Origin: Pseudomonas sp. PA15(2017)
GTDB taxonomy: Bacteria > Pseudomonadota > Gammaproteobacteria > Pseudomonadales > Pseudomonadaceae
Direction: 5' to 3'
Length of the DNA: 64,000 nucleotides
NCBI RefSeq assembly: GCF_001945395.1
Contig: NZ_MSXV01000056.1
Coordinates: 1,669-65,668 of the forward strand
Below the pieces are notes generated by a model. It saw only the letters and a list, made by a program, of their open reading frames with translations. It had not been told where the DNA came from and did not search any database. Position numbers and translations under genes: made by a program. The first letter of the stretch is position 1, and every line of letters starts with the position of its first letter. Below are positions 16,541-24,449 of this stretch, piece after piece.

Positions 16541-17229
16541 CCGTCAAGCGCCGCCGTATAAGCCCACATCAGCAACTGCCAAACCTCCTCGGGCATTGCC
16601 CCGCAATGACGCTTCAGCTGGCGCATGTCATGGCGCGAGGCGTCGGCGGGGCGCCAGCGGCGGCGGCTTTTTTCCAGGTCGAGCAGGGCGATTTCAGTGC
16701 GGGGTGAAGCGGTTTCATCGTCTTCGACCCTGATGAAGACATGCTTGGCGTAGCAGCAGCCGTGCTGCCAGCCACCGCGATGCATGCGAGCCAGGGTATC
16801 GGCCAGTGCGGCCAGCATGTAGGCCGACTGCTCGGCGCTGTGTTGTGTTTCGTACCACTGCTGCAGGCTGATGAACCCTGTCAGCGCCTGGGTGATCAAC
16901 AGGGCCTGCCACTGGCCCTCATGCTTGCGGGCTGAGCCATAAACCAGTTTTGGTACCCGCACGCCCAACTCAGCGAGTGCCTGATAAGCCTGCAGCTCGC
17001 GCAAGATGGTCGGGCGGCCAAGTGGATGGCGCAGGCTGCGGTACAGGTGCCCGGTCTGCCGTTTGCTTTAGAGCAGCGGATGGGAGGGGTTGCGGGGCCG
17101 CAACAATTGCACACCGCTTTGCCCTTCGCGGCGCTGATTGAGAGGCTCTACCCAGGCACCGTGGCACTGCCACCAGCGTTCGAAGGGGCTGGCCTGTACT
17201 GTCGATTGAAAGCCGACTGCCGTCGCCAT
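16537..17229 (-). pseudogene. inaA: InaA-like lipopolysaccharide kinase, interrupted by a stop codon
   Basis: Members of the InaA/WaaP-like kinase family are thought to phosphorylate lipopolysaccharide core sugars. Reading from ATG 17229: ATAVGFQSTVQASPFERWWQ, then SGVQLLRPRNPSHPLL, an in-frame TAA at 17068-17070, and in the same frame SKRQTGHLYRSLRHPLGRPT through HRGGWQHGCCYAKHVF (kinase catalytic loop region) and LLDLEKSRRRWR. Only one codon prevents a 230-residue product. A 156-residue C-terminal frame remains open. The start overlaps the stop of the methyltransferase (TGATG), so the pair is an operon. This order with colRS is conserved in Pseudomonas. Confidence 0.8.
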
Positions 17230-17906
17230 CACAGCACCTCGCGCTTGCGCAGTACATAGGTGCGCCACATGGCATAGCCGGGCAGAAAGTCGCGATGGCC
17301 GAGAATCTGGAATCCCGCTTCGAGAAACTCGGATTCGATCTGCTCGCGGCGCACCACGAAGCGGTTCTCGCCCGCGCCGCGGCGTTTCTCCAGGCGATTA
17401 CGCCGCCAGGCCTTGTAGTTGCCGTCGACCCACAGCGAAACGATCACCGTATCACGGGTTACCCGGTGAAACTCGCGTAATGCCGCCAAGCGGTGTTCCG
17501 CTGATTGGATGTGATGCAGCAGGCGAATGCAGAACACGCAATCCACCGAGTTGTCGCCCAGGGCGATATCGAAGGCCGAAGTCTTGAAGGTCTTGCCCCG
17601 GTCGACCACTGCCGGCGGGTGGGCGGCGAGAGCGGTGGCGAGCATGTCGGCGGAGTTGTCCGCAGCCAGGATCACCCGGTTCGGGTGTTCGGCGAGCATC
17701 GGCCAGAAACGCCCGGCGCCGCAAGGCAGGTCGAGCACCAGGTTGGGATCGCCGGCCAGGCGCAGGGCGCTGCGGCCGACCTGCACGTCGCGCCAGTGCG
17801 ACAGCCGCCTGGCCAGGCCGTCCTGGTGTTTGTGCAGGTAGCTCTGGGCGTGTTGCTGGTCGTACTTGCCGGAGAAGGCCAGTTCGATGGAGCGGGATTT
17901 GGACAT
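17229..17906 (-). CDS. Class I SAM-dependent methyltransferase of the colRS-inaA locus
   Basis: A 225-residue methyltransferase. Motif I is VLDLPCGAGRFWP (residues about 57-69), the acidic ribose contact is in LAADNSADML, and a post-motif CIRLLHHIQSAEHR follows. It corresponds to the gene between colS and inaA in P. aeruginosa and P. putida, implicated with ColRS in envelope maintenance. The substrate is unknown; a lipid or polysaccharide target is inferred from context. A near-match to the ColR box lies 68 bp upstream. Confidence 0.88.
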   Translation of the reverse strand: MSKSRSIELAFSGKYDQQHAQSYLHKHQDGLARRLSHWRDVQVGRSALRLAGDPNLVLDLPCGAGRFWPMLAEHPNRVILAADNSADMLATALAAHPPAVVDRGKTFKTSAFDIALGDNSVDCVFCIRLLHHIQSAEHRLAALREFHRVTRDTVIVSLWVDGNYKAWRRNRLEKRRGAGENRFVVRREQIESEFLEAGFQILGHRDFLPGYAMWRTYVLRKREVL

Positions 17907-17973
17907 GACGAGGCACCTCTTGGGGAGTGCCTCGATGCTAAGCGGGCAGTTCTGATGAACCCGTCAAGCAAAG

Positions 17974-17988
17974 GTGAAAAAGTGTCAG
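17974..17988 (-). promoter_or_regulatory. ColR-box-like site upstream of the methyltransferase-inaA operon
   Basis: On the minus strand the sequence reads CTGACACTTTTTCAC. It ends with the CTTTTTCAC core of the published ColR consensus, but its 5' half is one base closer than consensus. It overlaps the 3' end of colS, and the next gene in that direction is the methyltransferase. Confidence 0.5.
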
Positions 17989-19256
17989 TTGCCGGGTTGC
18001 AGTAACACCTGAAAGCAACTGCCGGCTACCGGCAGGCTGTGCACGGTGATCTGCCAGCCCTGATGGGCGCAGATGCGCTTGACCAGCGACAGGCCCAGGC
18101 CGAGGCCTTCACCGCGCGCCTGCTCGCCACGCACGAAGGGATCGAAGATCTGTTCATGGTGCTGCTCGGGAATGCCCACGCCGCTGTCCTCGACGCGAAA
18201 GCCGTCGGCGAGCAGGGTCAGTTTCACGAAACCGCTTTCGGTGTAGTGCAGGGCGTTGCGCAGCAGGTTGGCCATCACCGTGCGCAACAGGGTCGGGTTG
18301 TACACGCCATCGGGCTGCGCCTGGGCGTCGATCTGGAAGTCCAGGCCCTTTTCGCGCATCAGCGGCGCCCAGGTGTCCACCTCCTCGTAGGCGATCTGCT
18401 CCAGGCTGGCGCTGCCGGCGAACAGGCTCTCGTTGCCCTTGACCCGCGCCAGTTGCAGAAAGGTCTGCACCAGGTCCTGCATTTCCGCGCTGGCGCGTTC
18501 GATGCGCTGTACCTGCTTGCGCTGCATCGGCTCCAGGTCGACCTGGGAGAGCAGCTCGCAGGAGCTGGCGATGACCATCAGCGGCGTACGCAGCTCGTGG
18601 CTGACGTCACTGGTGAACAGCCGCTCGCGTTCCAGGGACTGGCGCAGGCGGCCCAGGGTGCTGTCGAAGGCGGCGGCGAGTTGGCCCACTTCGTCGTCCG
18701 GGTATTCCGGAGCCAGTGCCGGTGCCAGTGGCAGCAATTGGTCGCGGTGGCGCACCTGATTGGCCAGCTTGCTGACCGGACGCATCACCCGCTCGGACAT
18801 GAACCAGCCCAGCACCAGGGCGCCGAGCACCGACAGCAGAAAACCCGCCAGCACCACGTTGAACAGCACCTGCTCGCGCTTTTCGAATTCGCTTTGCTCC
18901 TGCACCAGCAGGTAGCGATCACCGTTGATCAACTGGGTGAAGATATAGAACGCGCGCTCGCCTTCCAATCGCTCGCTGAAGCCTTCGGGCAGGTTGGCGT
19001 AGCGCTGTGGAATGGCGTATTGCGGGTAGTTCGAGGCGAAGAAGCGGGTACGCGAATCCAGACGCGGCTCCTGGCCGCTCTTGAGGTCCTGGTGCACCAC
19101 TACGCCCAGCTCCAGGGCCAGCTCCTCGGAAACCAGGTGCTCTTCGATCAGGTGCACGATGGCCACGATGCTCAGGGAAAACACCCCGCTGACCAGGATG
19201 GTCATGGTCGCGAAGGCGATCAGGATGCGCCGGCGAAACGGCTGCTTACTTTGCAT
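17985..19256 (-). CDS. colS: Sensor histidine kinase ColS
   Basis: A 423-residue membrane kinase. TM1 is at about residues 11-33, a periplasmic loop follows to about 130, TM2 is at about 133-152, and then come HAMP, the phosphoacceptor motif FTSDVSHELRTPL, and an ATPase domain with N-box NLLRNALHY and DSGVGIP / GEGLGLGLS. The periplasmic loop has H35 and E38 and an ExxE (ERLE, residues 95-98). In P. putida ColS an ExxE motif in this region is required for sensing iron and zinc. The start overlaps the colR stop by 11 bp, so the two are co-translated. The identification rests on its partner's close match to ColR and on the neighbouring genes. Confidence 0.88.
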   Translation of the reverse strand: MQSKQPFRRRILIAFATMTILVSGVFSLSIVAIVHLIEEHLVSEELALELGVVVHQDLKSGQEPRLDSRTRFFASNYPQYAIPQRYANLPEGFSERLEGERAFYIFTQLINGDRYLLVQEQSEFEKREQVLFNVVLAGFLLSVLGALVLGWFMSERVMRPVSKLANQVRHRDQLLPLAPALAPEYPDDEVGQLAAAFDSTLGRLRQSLERERLFTSDVSHELRTPLMVIASSCELLSQVDLEPMQRKQVQRIERASAEMQDLVQTFLQLARVKGNESLFAGSASLEQIAYEEVDTWAPLMREKGLDFQIDAQAQPDGVYNPTLLRTVMANLLRNALHYTESGFVKLTLLADGFRVEDSGVGIPEQHHEQIFDPFVRGEQARGEGLGLGLSLVKRICAHQGWQITVHSLPVAGSCFQVLLQPGN

Positions 19257-19929
19257 CGGTATTCGCCGCCAGCCGGTAACCCACGCCGTGCACGGTTTGC
19301 AGCAGGGCAGTGGCGAAGGGTTTGTCGATGGCCTGGCGCAGTTGATGGATGTGGCTGCGCAGGCTGTCGCTGTCCGGGCAGTCGTCGCCCCACAGGGCTT
19401 CCTCCAGCGCCTCGCGACGCACCACGGCGGGCGAGCGCTGCATCAGGATGGCCAACAGCTTCATGCCCAGGGGGTTGAGTTTGATCGGTATGCCGGCGCG
19501 CGTCACGCTGAGCATGTCCAGGTCGTAGGCGAGGTCGGCGACTTCCAGCAGACGTCGGCGATTGCCCTGGGAGCGGCGCAGGATGGCTTCGATGCGCGCC
19601 ACCAGCTCGGACAGCGCGAAGGGCTTGATCAAGTAGTCGTCGGCCCCGGCGCTCAGACCCTGCAGGCGATCTTCCAGGGCATCGCGGGCGGTGAGCATGA
19701 GGATCGGGATGCTGCTGCGCGCCTCTTCACGCAGGCGCCGGCACAGCTGGTAGCCGTCCAGGCCGGGCAGCATGATGTCCAGCACGATCAGGTCGTAATG
19801 CCCTTGGGTGGCCAGATGCAGGCCGCTCAGACCGTCCTGGGCGCAATCGGCCGTGTACCCTTTGAGCTGCAGGTAATCGAGGATATTGGCCAGGATGTCG
19901 CGGTTGTCTTCGATCACCAGAATGCGCAT
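19246..19929 (-). CDS. colR: Response regulator ColR
   Basis: A 227-residue OmpR-type regulator with a receiver domain (phospho-aspartate in LIVLDIMLPGLDGY, about residue 51) and a winged-helix domain ending LRSHIHQLRQAIDKPF and TVHGVGYRL. The opening MRILVIEDNRDILAN and the stretch LEEALWGDDCPDSDSLRSHI are nearly those of Pseudomonas ColR. ColRS responds to excess metals and protects the membrane. The gene starts 22 bp from a ColR box that points away toward the divergent LtaS-like operon, so autoregulation is possible. Confidence 0.92.
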   Translation of the reverse strand: MRILVIEDNRDILANILDYLQLKGYTADCAQDGLSGLHLATQGHYDLIVLDIMLPGLDGYQLCRRLREEARSSIPILMLTARDALEDRLQGLSAGADDYLIKPFALSELVARIEAILRRSQGNRRRLLEVADLAYDLDMLSVTRAGIPIKLNPLGMKLLAILMQRSPAVVRREALEEALWGDDCPDSDSLRSHIHQLRQAIDKPFATALLQTVHGVGYRLAANTDAK

Positions 19930-19950
19930 GTAACGTTCTCTTCACGGGGA

Positions 19951-19966
19951 TTGACGCTTTTTTCAC
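19951..19966 (+). promoter_or_regulatory. ColR binding box
   Basis: TTGACGCTTTTTTCAC matches the published P. putida ColR consensus as I recall it (YYNA[CG]NNYTTTTTCAC) at every position. It lies 69 bp upstream of the LtaS-like gene, oriented toward it, and 22 bp before colR on the other strand. I infer ColR activation of the four-gene operon that follows. Confidence 0.75.
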
Positions 19967-20034
19967 ACGGCCATGACGAACCCCCCACGGGGCCATCGCG
20001 AGACTGAGCTCGTTCATCCAGCCAGGATCATACG

Positions 20035-21990
20035 ATGCCACAGCTTCGATACGCCCAACTACGTTACCTGTCGATTGTCCTGTTTGCCTGGGCGAGCGTC
20101 TTCGTGCTCACCCGCGGCGCGTTACTGCTAGCCCACTGGAGCGATGCCGGCGCCGGCGGTGTGCAAATCCTGCGTATCTTCATGGTGGGCCTGGTCTACG
20201 ACGCGACCTTCCTGCTGTATACCGCGCTGCCGCTGGCGCCCTACCTGCTGCTGTGCCCGCACCGGCTTTGGCAGCACCGCGGCCATCGGGTGTTGCTGCA
20301 TCTGCTGCTGGGCATTAGCTTATTCGTGATGCTGTTCACCGCCACGGCCGAGTGGTTGTTCTGGGACGAGTTCGGTGTGCGGTTCAACTTCATCGCCGTG
20401 GATTACCTGGTGTATTCGGAGGAGGTGATCAACAACATCCTCGAGTCGTACCCGGTGTATCCGCTGATCGCTGCCCTGGCGCTGGTGGCGGTTTTTCTGA
20501 CCGTGGTCCTGAAGAAGCCGGTCAGCGGGGCGTTGAGTGCACCGGTGATGCCCCACAAAGCGGCTTTGGGCGCCTGGGCATTGGTGCTCGCCGGGGCGCT
20601 GCTGGCAAGCCTGGCGGTCAACCAGAACTTCCCGCGCGGGCTGGGCGGCAACGCCTACCAGAACGAACTGGCCAGCAATGGCCCGTTCCAGTTCTTCGCC
20701 GCCTTTCGCAACAACGAGCTGGACTACATGAAGTTCTACGCCACGCTGCCCGACGAGCAGGTCGGCTCGTTGCTGCGCCAGGAGGTTGCCGAAGACAACG
20801 CGCGGTTCGTCAATGACGACCCCGAGGATATCCGTCGAATGATCGACAACTCCGGCCCCGAGCAGCGCCATAACGTGGTGCTGGTCACCGTCGAAAGCCT
20901 CAGTGCACGCTACCTGGGCGCCTTCGGTGATACCCGTGGCCTGACCCCCAATCTCGATGCGCTGGCCAAACAGAGCCTGTTCTTCAGCAACCTGTATGCT
21001 ACCGGCACTCGCACCGACCGCGGCCTGGAGGCGATCACCTTGTCGGTGCCGCCCACCCCCGGGCGCTCGATCGTCAAGCGCATCGGCCGCGAATCCGGTT
21101 ACGCCAGCCTCGGCCAGCAGTTCCGGAACAAGGGCTACGACAGCGTGTTCATCTACGGTGGCCGCGGCTACTTCGACAACATGAACGCCTTCTTCGGCGG
21201 CAACGGCTACCGGATCGTCGACCAGAGCAGCGTCGCCAGCAGCGACATGACCTTCCAGAATGCCTGGGGTATGAGCGACGAAGACCTCTACGCGCAGACC
21301 CTGCGCGTGGCCGACGCCGACCACGCCGCCGGCAAGCCGTTCTTCCTGCAATTGATGACCACCTCCAACCACCGGCCGTACACCTACCCGGACGGGCGCA
21401 TCGACATTCCTTCCGGCAGCGGTCGCGAAGGCGCACTGCAGTACACCGACTACGCCATCGGCCGCTTTCTGGCCGAGGCGAAGGGCAAGCCCTGGTTCGC
21501 CGACACCCTGTTCGTGTTCGTCGCCGACCACACCGCGGGCAGCGCCGGCAAGGAAGACCTGCCGGTGGCCAACTACCACATCCCGCTGTTCATCTACGGC
21601 CCTGGCATCATCACGCCTGCCGAGGTAACGCGGCTGACCAGCCAGATCGACGTTGCGCCGACCTTGCTCGGGTTGCTGGGCTTCGATTACAGCTCGACCT
21701 TCTTCGGCCACAACGTGCTGCGCGATAACGCTCCGGCTGGTCGCGCGCTGATCGGTAACTACCAGCACCTGGGCCTGTTCGACGGCCAGAACCTGGCGAT
21801 TCTCAGCCCAAAGCGTGCCATGCGTCGGCACGACGATGCCTTGGGCATCAGCCATGAACGGACGGTGGCCAAGCGCGATCCGCTAGTGGCGCGCGATATC
21901 GCCTACTACCAGGGCGCCAGCCATGACTTCACCCAGGGTCTATTGAGCTGGCAGCCCACTCAAGCGGCTGCCGTGGCGGTGCACCCATGA
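20035..21990 (+). CDS. LTA-synthase-like membrane phosphotransferase (alkaline-phosphatase superfamily)
   Basis: The protein has 651 residues with about five N-terminal membrane helices (to about residue 200), then a large periplasmic sulfatase-fold domain. Metal/nucleophile motifs are visible: VVLVTVESLSARYLG, TGTRTDRGLEA (likely catalytic threonine near 325-327), LMTTSNHRPY and FVFVADHTAG. This is the layout of LtaS and OpgB, which move phosphoglycerol from phosphatidylglycerol, and is more distantly like EptA. In Gram-negatives such enzymes decorate periplasmic glucans or other envelope glycans. It heads an operon with a PAP2 phosphatase (overlap ATGA at 21987), an exported phosphatase and a lipoprotein, under a ColR box. 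The acceptor is unknown. Confidence 0.85.
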   Translation: MPQLRYAQLRYLSIVLFAWASVFVLTRGALLLAHWSDAGAGGVQILRIFMVGLVYDATFLLYTALPLAPYLLLCPHRLWQHRGHRVLLHLLLGISLFVMLFTATAEWLFWDEFGVRFNFIAVDYLVYSEEVINNILESYPVYPLIAALALVAVFLTVVLKKPVSGALSAPVMPHKAALGAWALVLAGALLASLAVNQNFPRGLGGNAYQNELASNGPFQFFAAFRNNELDYMKFYATLPDEQVGSLLRQEVAEDNARFVNDDPEDIRRMIDNSGPEQRHNVVLVTVESLSARYLGAFGDTRGLTPNLDALAKQSLFFSNLYATGTRTDRGLEAITLSVPPTPGRSIVKRIGRESGYASLGQQFRNKGYDSVFIYGGRGYFDNMNAFFGGNGYRIVDQSSVASSDMTFQNAWGMSDEDLYAQTLRVADADHAAGKPFFLQLMTTSNHRPYTYPDGRIDIPSGSGREGALQYTDYAIGRFLAEAKGKPWFADTLFVFVADHTAGSAGKEDLPVANYHIPLFIYGPGIITPAEVTRLTSQIDVAPTLLGLLGFDYSSTFFGHNVLRDNAPAGRALIGNYQHLGLFDGQNLAILSPKRAMRRHDDALGISHERTVAKRDPLVARDIAYYQGASHDFTQGLLSWQPTQAAAVAVHP

Positions 21991-22742
21991 TCGGTGATCA
22001 CGCCGTGTCGTTGCCTGCTTACGCTAAGCCTTCGCGGGCTTTCGACTTTCGCCTCTGGCTGGGCATGCCTCTGGGCCTGGTGGCACTGCTGCTGGTGCTC
22101 GACCCCAAATCGCTGGATTTTGCCCTGGCCGCGCGCTTCTACGACCCGCTCAGTGGATTCATCGGCGGGCGCAGCTCCTGGCTGGAAAACGTGCTGCACG
22201 ACCAGGTCAAGATCATGGTGATCTGCCTGGGCGTGGCCTGCATCGTCGCCTTTCTGCTCAGCCTGCTGCCGCTACGGCTGCGCAGCTGGCGCCGCGAACT
22301 GGGCTATCTGGTGCTGGCGCTGGGGCTGTCGACCAGCATCGTGCCGCCGCTCAAGACCCTGACCGCCGTGCAATGCCCGTGGAGCCTCACCCAGTTCGGC
22401 GGGCACGAAGCCTTCAGCCCGCTGCTCGGTGAGCGCCCGGTTACCGACAAGCCCGGGCGCTGCTGGCCGGGCGGGCATGCTTCCACCGGCTTTTCCCTGC
22501 TGGCCCTGTATTTCGCCCTGCGTGATCGCCGCCCGCGCCTGGCCCGCTGGGCACTGGGGTTCGCTCTGACTTTGGGCTGTGTGCTGTCGCTGGGGCGCAT
22601 GCTGCAGGGCGCGCATTTTCTCTCCCATAACCTGTGGACGCTGTTGCTCGACTGGCTGATCGCCACGATCGGCTACCGCGTGCTGCTGTACCGTCCGGCG
22701 CCGCAGCCGGCGCCCACCCTCGCTCAGGAGCTGCGCGGATGA
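21987..22742 (+). CDS. PAP2-family membrane phosphatase
   Basis: A 251-residue integral membrane protein of the PAP2 superfamily, which dephosphorylates lipid phosphates at the periplasmic face. Motif 1 is degenerate (LKTLTAVQCPW), motif 2 is CWPGGHASTGF (usual PSGH) and motif 3 is GRMLQGAHFLSHNLWT, with the usual final aspartate replaced. These variants are shared by a branch linked to phosphoethanolamine transferases. It overlaps the LtaS-like gene upstream and the phosphatase gene downstream by 4 bases each. I infer that it processes the lipid left by, or the donor used in, the transferase reaction. Confidence 0.85.
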   Translation: MIGDHAVSLPAYAKPSRAFDFRLWLGMPLGLVALLLVLDPKSLDFALAARFYDPLSGFIGGRSSWLENVLHDQVKIMVICLGVACIVAFLLSLLPLRLRSWRRELGYLVLALGLSTSIVPPLKTLTAVQCPWSLTQFGGHEAFSPLLGERPVTDKPGRCWPGGHASTGFSLLALYFALRDRRPRLARWALGFALTLGCVLSLGRMLQGAHFLSHNLWTLLLDWLIATIGYRVLLYRPAPQPAPTLAQELRG

Positions 22743-23383
22743 GCGTCGTCAACCTGCGTCAACTGCTGCTGGCGGTTCTGTTCTGCGCGCCCGGCGCCTC
22801 AGCCTGGAGCGCGGTGCAAAGTGCTGTCGTGGACTCGCGATGGGCGGCGCCGGTGGACAAAACCTTCAACCTCTACCGCATGCAGCCTGACCTGTACCGC
22901 AGCGCGCTGCCCAAGGCGAATCAGCAGGGCGAGCTGCAGCGCCTGAAGATCGCCACGGTGATCAACTTCTACCAGCGCAGCGATGCCGAGTGGCTGAGCG
23001 ATCCGCACATCCGTCTGATCCACCAGCCCCTGCATGCCGACCGCGTCGACGACGCCGACGTGCTGCTGGCCCTGCGCAGCATTCGCCAGGCACAGGCCAG
23101 CGGCCCGGTACTGATCCACTGCAAGCACGGCCAGAACCGTACCGGCCTGATCGCCGCCATGTACCGCATCGTTTACCAGGGCTGGAGCAAGCAGCAGGCG
23201 ATTAGCGAAATGCGCGGCGGCGGCTTCGGTGGGCAGGAGCGGTTCGAGGATGCCGAACGTTACGTGCGCGAGGTCGATCTGCCGCGCTTGCGCCAGGCAT
23301 TGGTCAGTGGCGCCTGCAGTACCAGCCCCTGGGCGTACTGCGCACTGCGCGACAAGATGCTCGAGGCGCTCAACGAGTGGTGA
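22739..23383 (+). CDS. Exported dual-specificity/tyrosine-type phosphatase
   Basis: The protein has 214 residues and an N-terminal signal peptide (LLLAVLFCAPGASAWS). The catalytic P-loop HCKHGQNRTG fits HCxxGxxR (cysteine near residue 128). The segment TVINFYQRSDAEW precedes it, as in the family. Being exported, it likely acts on a phospho-sugar or lipid rather than a protein, as for DSP-like phosphatidylglycerophosphate phosphatases. ATG 22739 overlaps the PAP2 stop (ATGA); a longer upstream frame is an artefact. Confidence 0.87.
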   Translation: MSVVNLRQLLLAVLFCAPGASAWSAVQSAVVDSRWAAPVDKTFNLYRMQPDLYRSALPKANQQGELQRLKIATVINFYQRSDAEWLSDPHIRLIHQPLHADRVDDADVLLALRSIRQAQASGPVLIHCKHGQNRTGLIAAMYRIVYQGWSKQQAISEMRGGGFGGQERFEDAERYVREVDLPRLRQALVSGACSTSPWAYCALRDKMLEALNEW

Positions 23384-23393
23384 GGTGACGATC

Positions 23394-23702
23394 ATGAACA
23401 AGCGCCTGGTTTTCCTGGCCATAGCCCTGGTGACGCTGCTTGGCGGCTGCCAGAGTACGCACGACTATCTGTTGGCCCAGGACTATCCGCCGGCCTTCGC
23501 CTCCGGCTACGCCGATGGTTGTAGCAGCGGCGACAGCGCGGCCAAGGCGCTCGGTGCGTTTCGCAAGGACGTGCCGCAGTACCTGGCCGACAACCAGTAC
23601 GCCAGCGGCTGGGACGACGGCTTCCGCCAGTGTCAAGCCAGTGCGAATGCCGGTATCGAGCGGCGCCTGCAGCCCGACAGCGACCGTGATCGAGACTGGT
23701 AG
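23394..23702 (+). CDS. Small lipoprotein, last gene of the ColR-box operon
   Basis: The protein has 102 residues. The signal peptide MNKRLVFLAIALVTLLGGC ends in a lipobox with cysteine 19. The mature part has two similar short units, FASGYADGCSSG and YASGWDDGFRQC, each with paired aromatic-Gly-Asp-Gly and cysteine. GAGGTGA at 23382-23388 lies 5 bases before ATG and overlaps the phosphatase stop. The family is not recognised beyond hypothetical lipoproteins of Pseudomonas. Confidence 0.75.
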   Translation: MNKRLVFLAIALVTLLGGCQSTHDYLLAQDYPPAFASGYADGCSSGDSAAKALGAFRKDVPQYLADNQYASGWDDGFRQCQASANAGIERRLQPDSDRDRDW

Positions 23703-23859
23703 CACTAGGGTCGACCAGGACATGGCCAAGGCCATGAGCCGTTCGTTGAAGCGCAACTAGGCGAGTGCACCCTTTAAAGATCATAGGGCAGGGCACATTG
23801 GTGGGCCCGACCGCCGAGAGCCCCCATGCCCGCCACGCCGAGCGCGGAGCACAGCCCCT

Positions 23860-23938
23860 GGTCGAGCGCTTCTGCGCCTGGGCTTCACCTCGTTCGGTGG
23901 GGCGGTCGCTGATCTCGGCTCTTTCCGCCAGGCATTCT
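23860..23938 (+). pseudogene. Fragment of a chromate transporter (chrA) N-terminus
   Basis: One frame reads LRLGFTSFGGAVADLGSFRQ (from 23872), matching the conserved start of ChrA transporters. Just upstream, in another frame, is LVER, so a base is missing near 23871. The match ends about 23938 and no further ChrA sequence follows. The rest of 23703-24040 shows no gene. This is a relic of a deleted gene. Confidence 0.55.
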
Positions 23939-24040
23939 CCGCTTTGTTAGCCTGCTTTTTCCTCGTATCGGCTGCCTCGTCTGCGTTTTTCAACAGCCTG
24001 CGGTACTGTGATAGCCGGCTCCATCGGCAAGGAACGTGAC

Positions 24041-24256
24041 ATGGCATTCGACTGGCACGGCGGCACCATCACCCGCGACACCCCGATAGGCAGCGATTAC
24101 CGCACCACTCAGAACGTGCGTCGCTTCATGGCGGAGCAGTGCGGCGTCGCCTTTCGTTTCGATCGGCCGTTCATGGCCTGGATTCGCAGTGGTGCGCCGC
24201 GCACCATGGGTGACGTGGTGGACGAAGGGTTGCGGCGTAATGGCGCCCAAGGCTAA
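24041..24256 (+). CDS. DUF6434-type small protein
   Basis: A 71-residue protein with an intact conserved core: FDWHGGTITRDT, TTQNVRRFMAEQCG and FDRPFMAWIRSGAPRTMGDV. It resembles the small DUF6434 domain found alone or after SAP domains in many bacteria. Its function is unknown. AAGGA at 24029-24033 lies 7 bases before ATG. Repeat copy D begins at the base after its TAA. Confidence 0.75.
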   Translation: MAFDWHGGTITRDTPIGSDYRTTQNVRRFMAEQCGVAFRFDRPFMAWIRSGAPRTMGDVVDEGLRRNGAQG

Positions 24257-24449
24257 GAACCTGTTCATGATCTTTATGAGCATGAAGTGGCAGCTGCAAG
24301 GCAGAAACGGACATCAGCGTAATACCTGTGGGAACGAGCCATGCCCGTGATTTTTCGCGGGCATGGCCCGCTCCCACAGTGGATCAGTGACGGCTGCTTC
24401 CGCCCTCTAGTTGCCGCTTCATCCGCATAAAGATCGAGACCGGCTTCTA
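24257..24449. repeat. REP-hairpin element, copy D
   Basis: It has arm type 1 at both ends (GAACCTGTTCATGATCTTTA on the left; GCCGCTTCATCCGCATAAAG on the right) around a nearly perfect hairpin GTGATTTTTCGCGGGCATGG. It fills exactly the space between the stop codons of two convergent genes. Its right tip supplies the TAG of the HAD hydrolase. Confidence 0.9.

Noticed and set aside
20320..21855. A 511-codon minus-strand frame opposite the LtaS-like gene
   Set aside because: Composition is Val/Gly/Gln-rich without domains; the plus-strand protein is clearly real.
23703..24040. A complete gene in the space after the small lipoprotein
   Set aside because: Only short ChrA-like residues and a 16-codon tail (VDQDMAKAMSRSLKRN) are visible; no full frame or start is supported.
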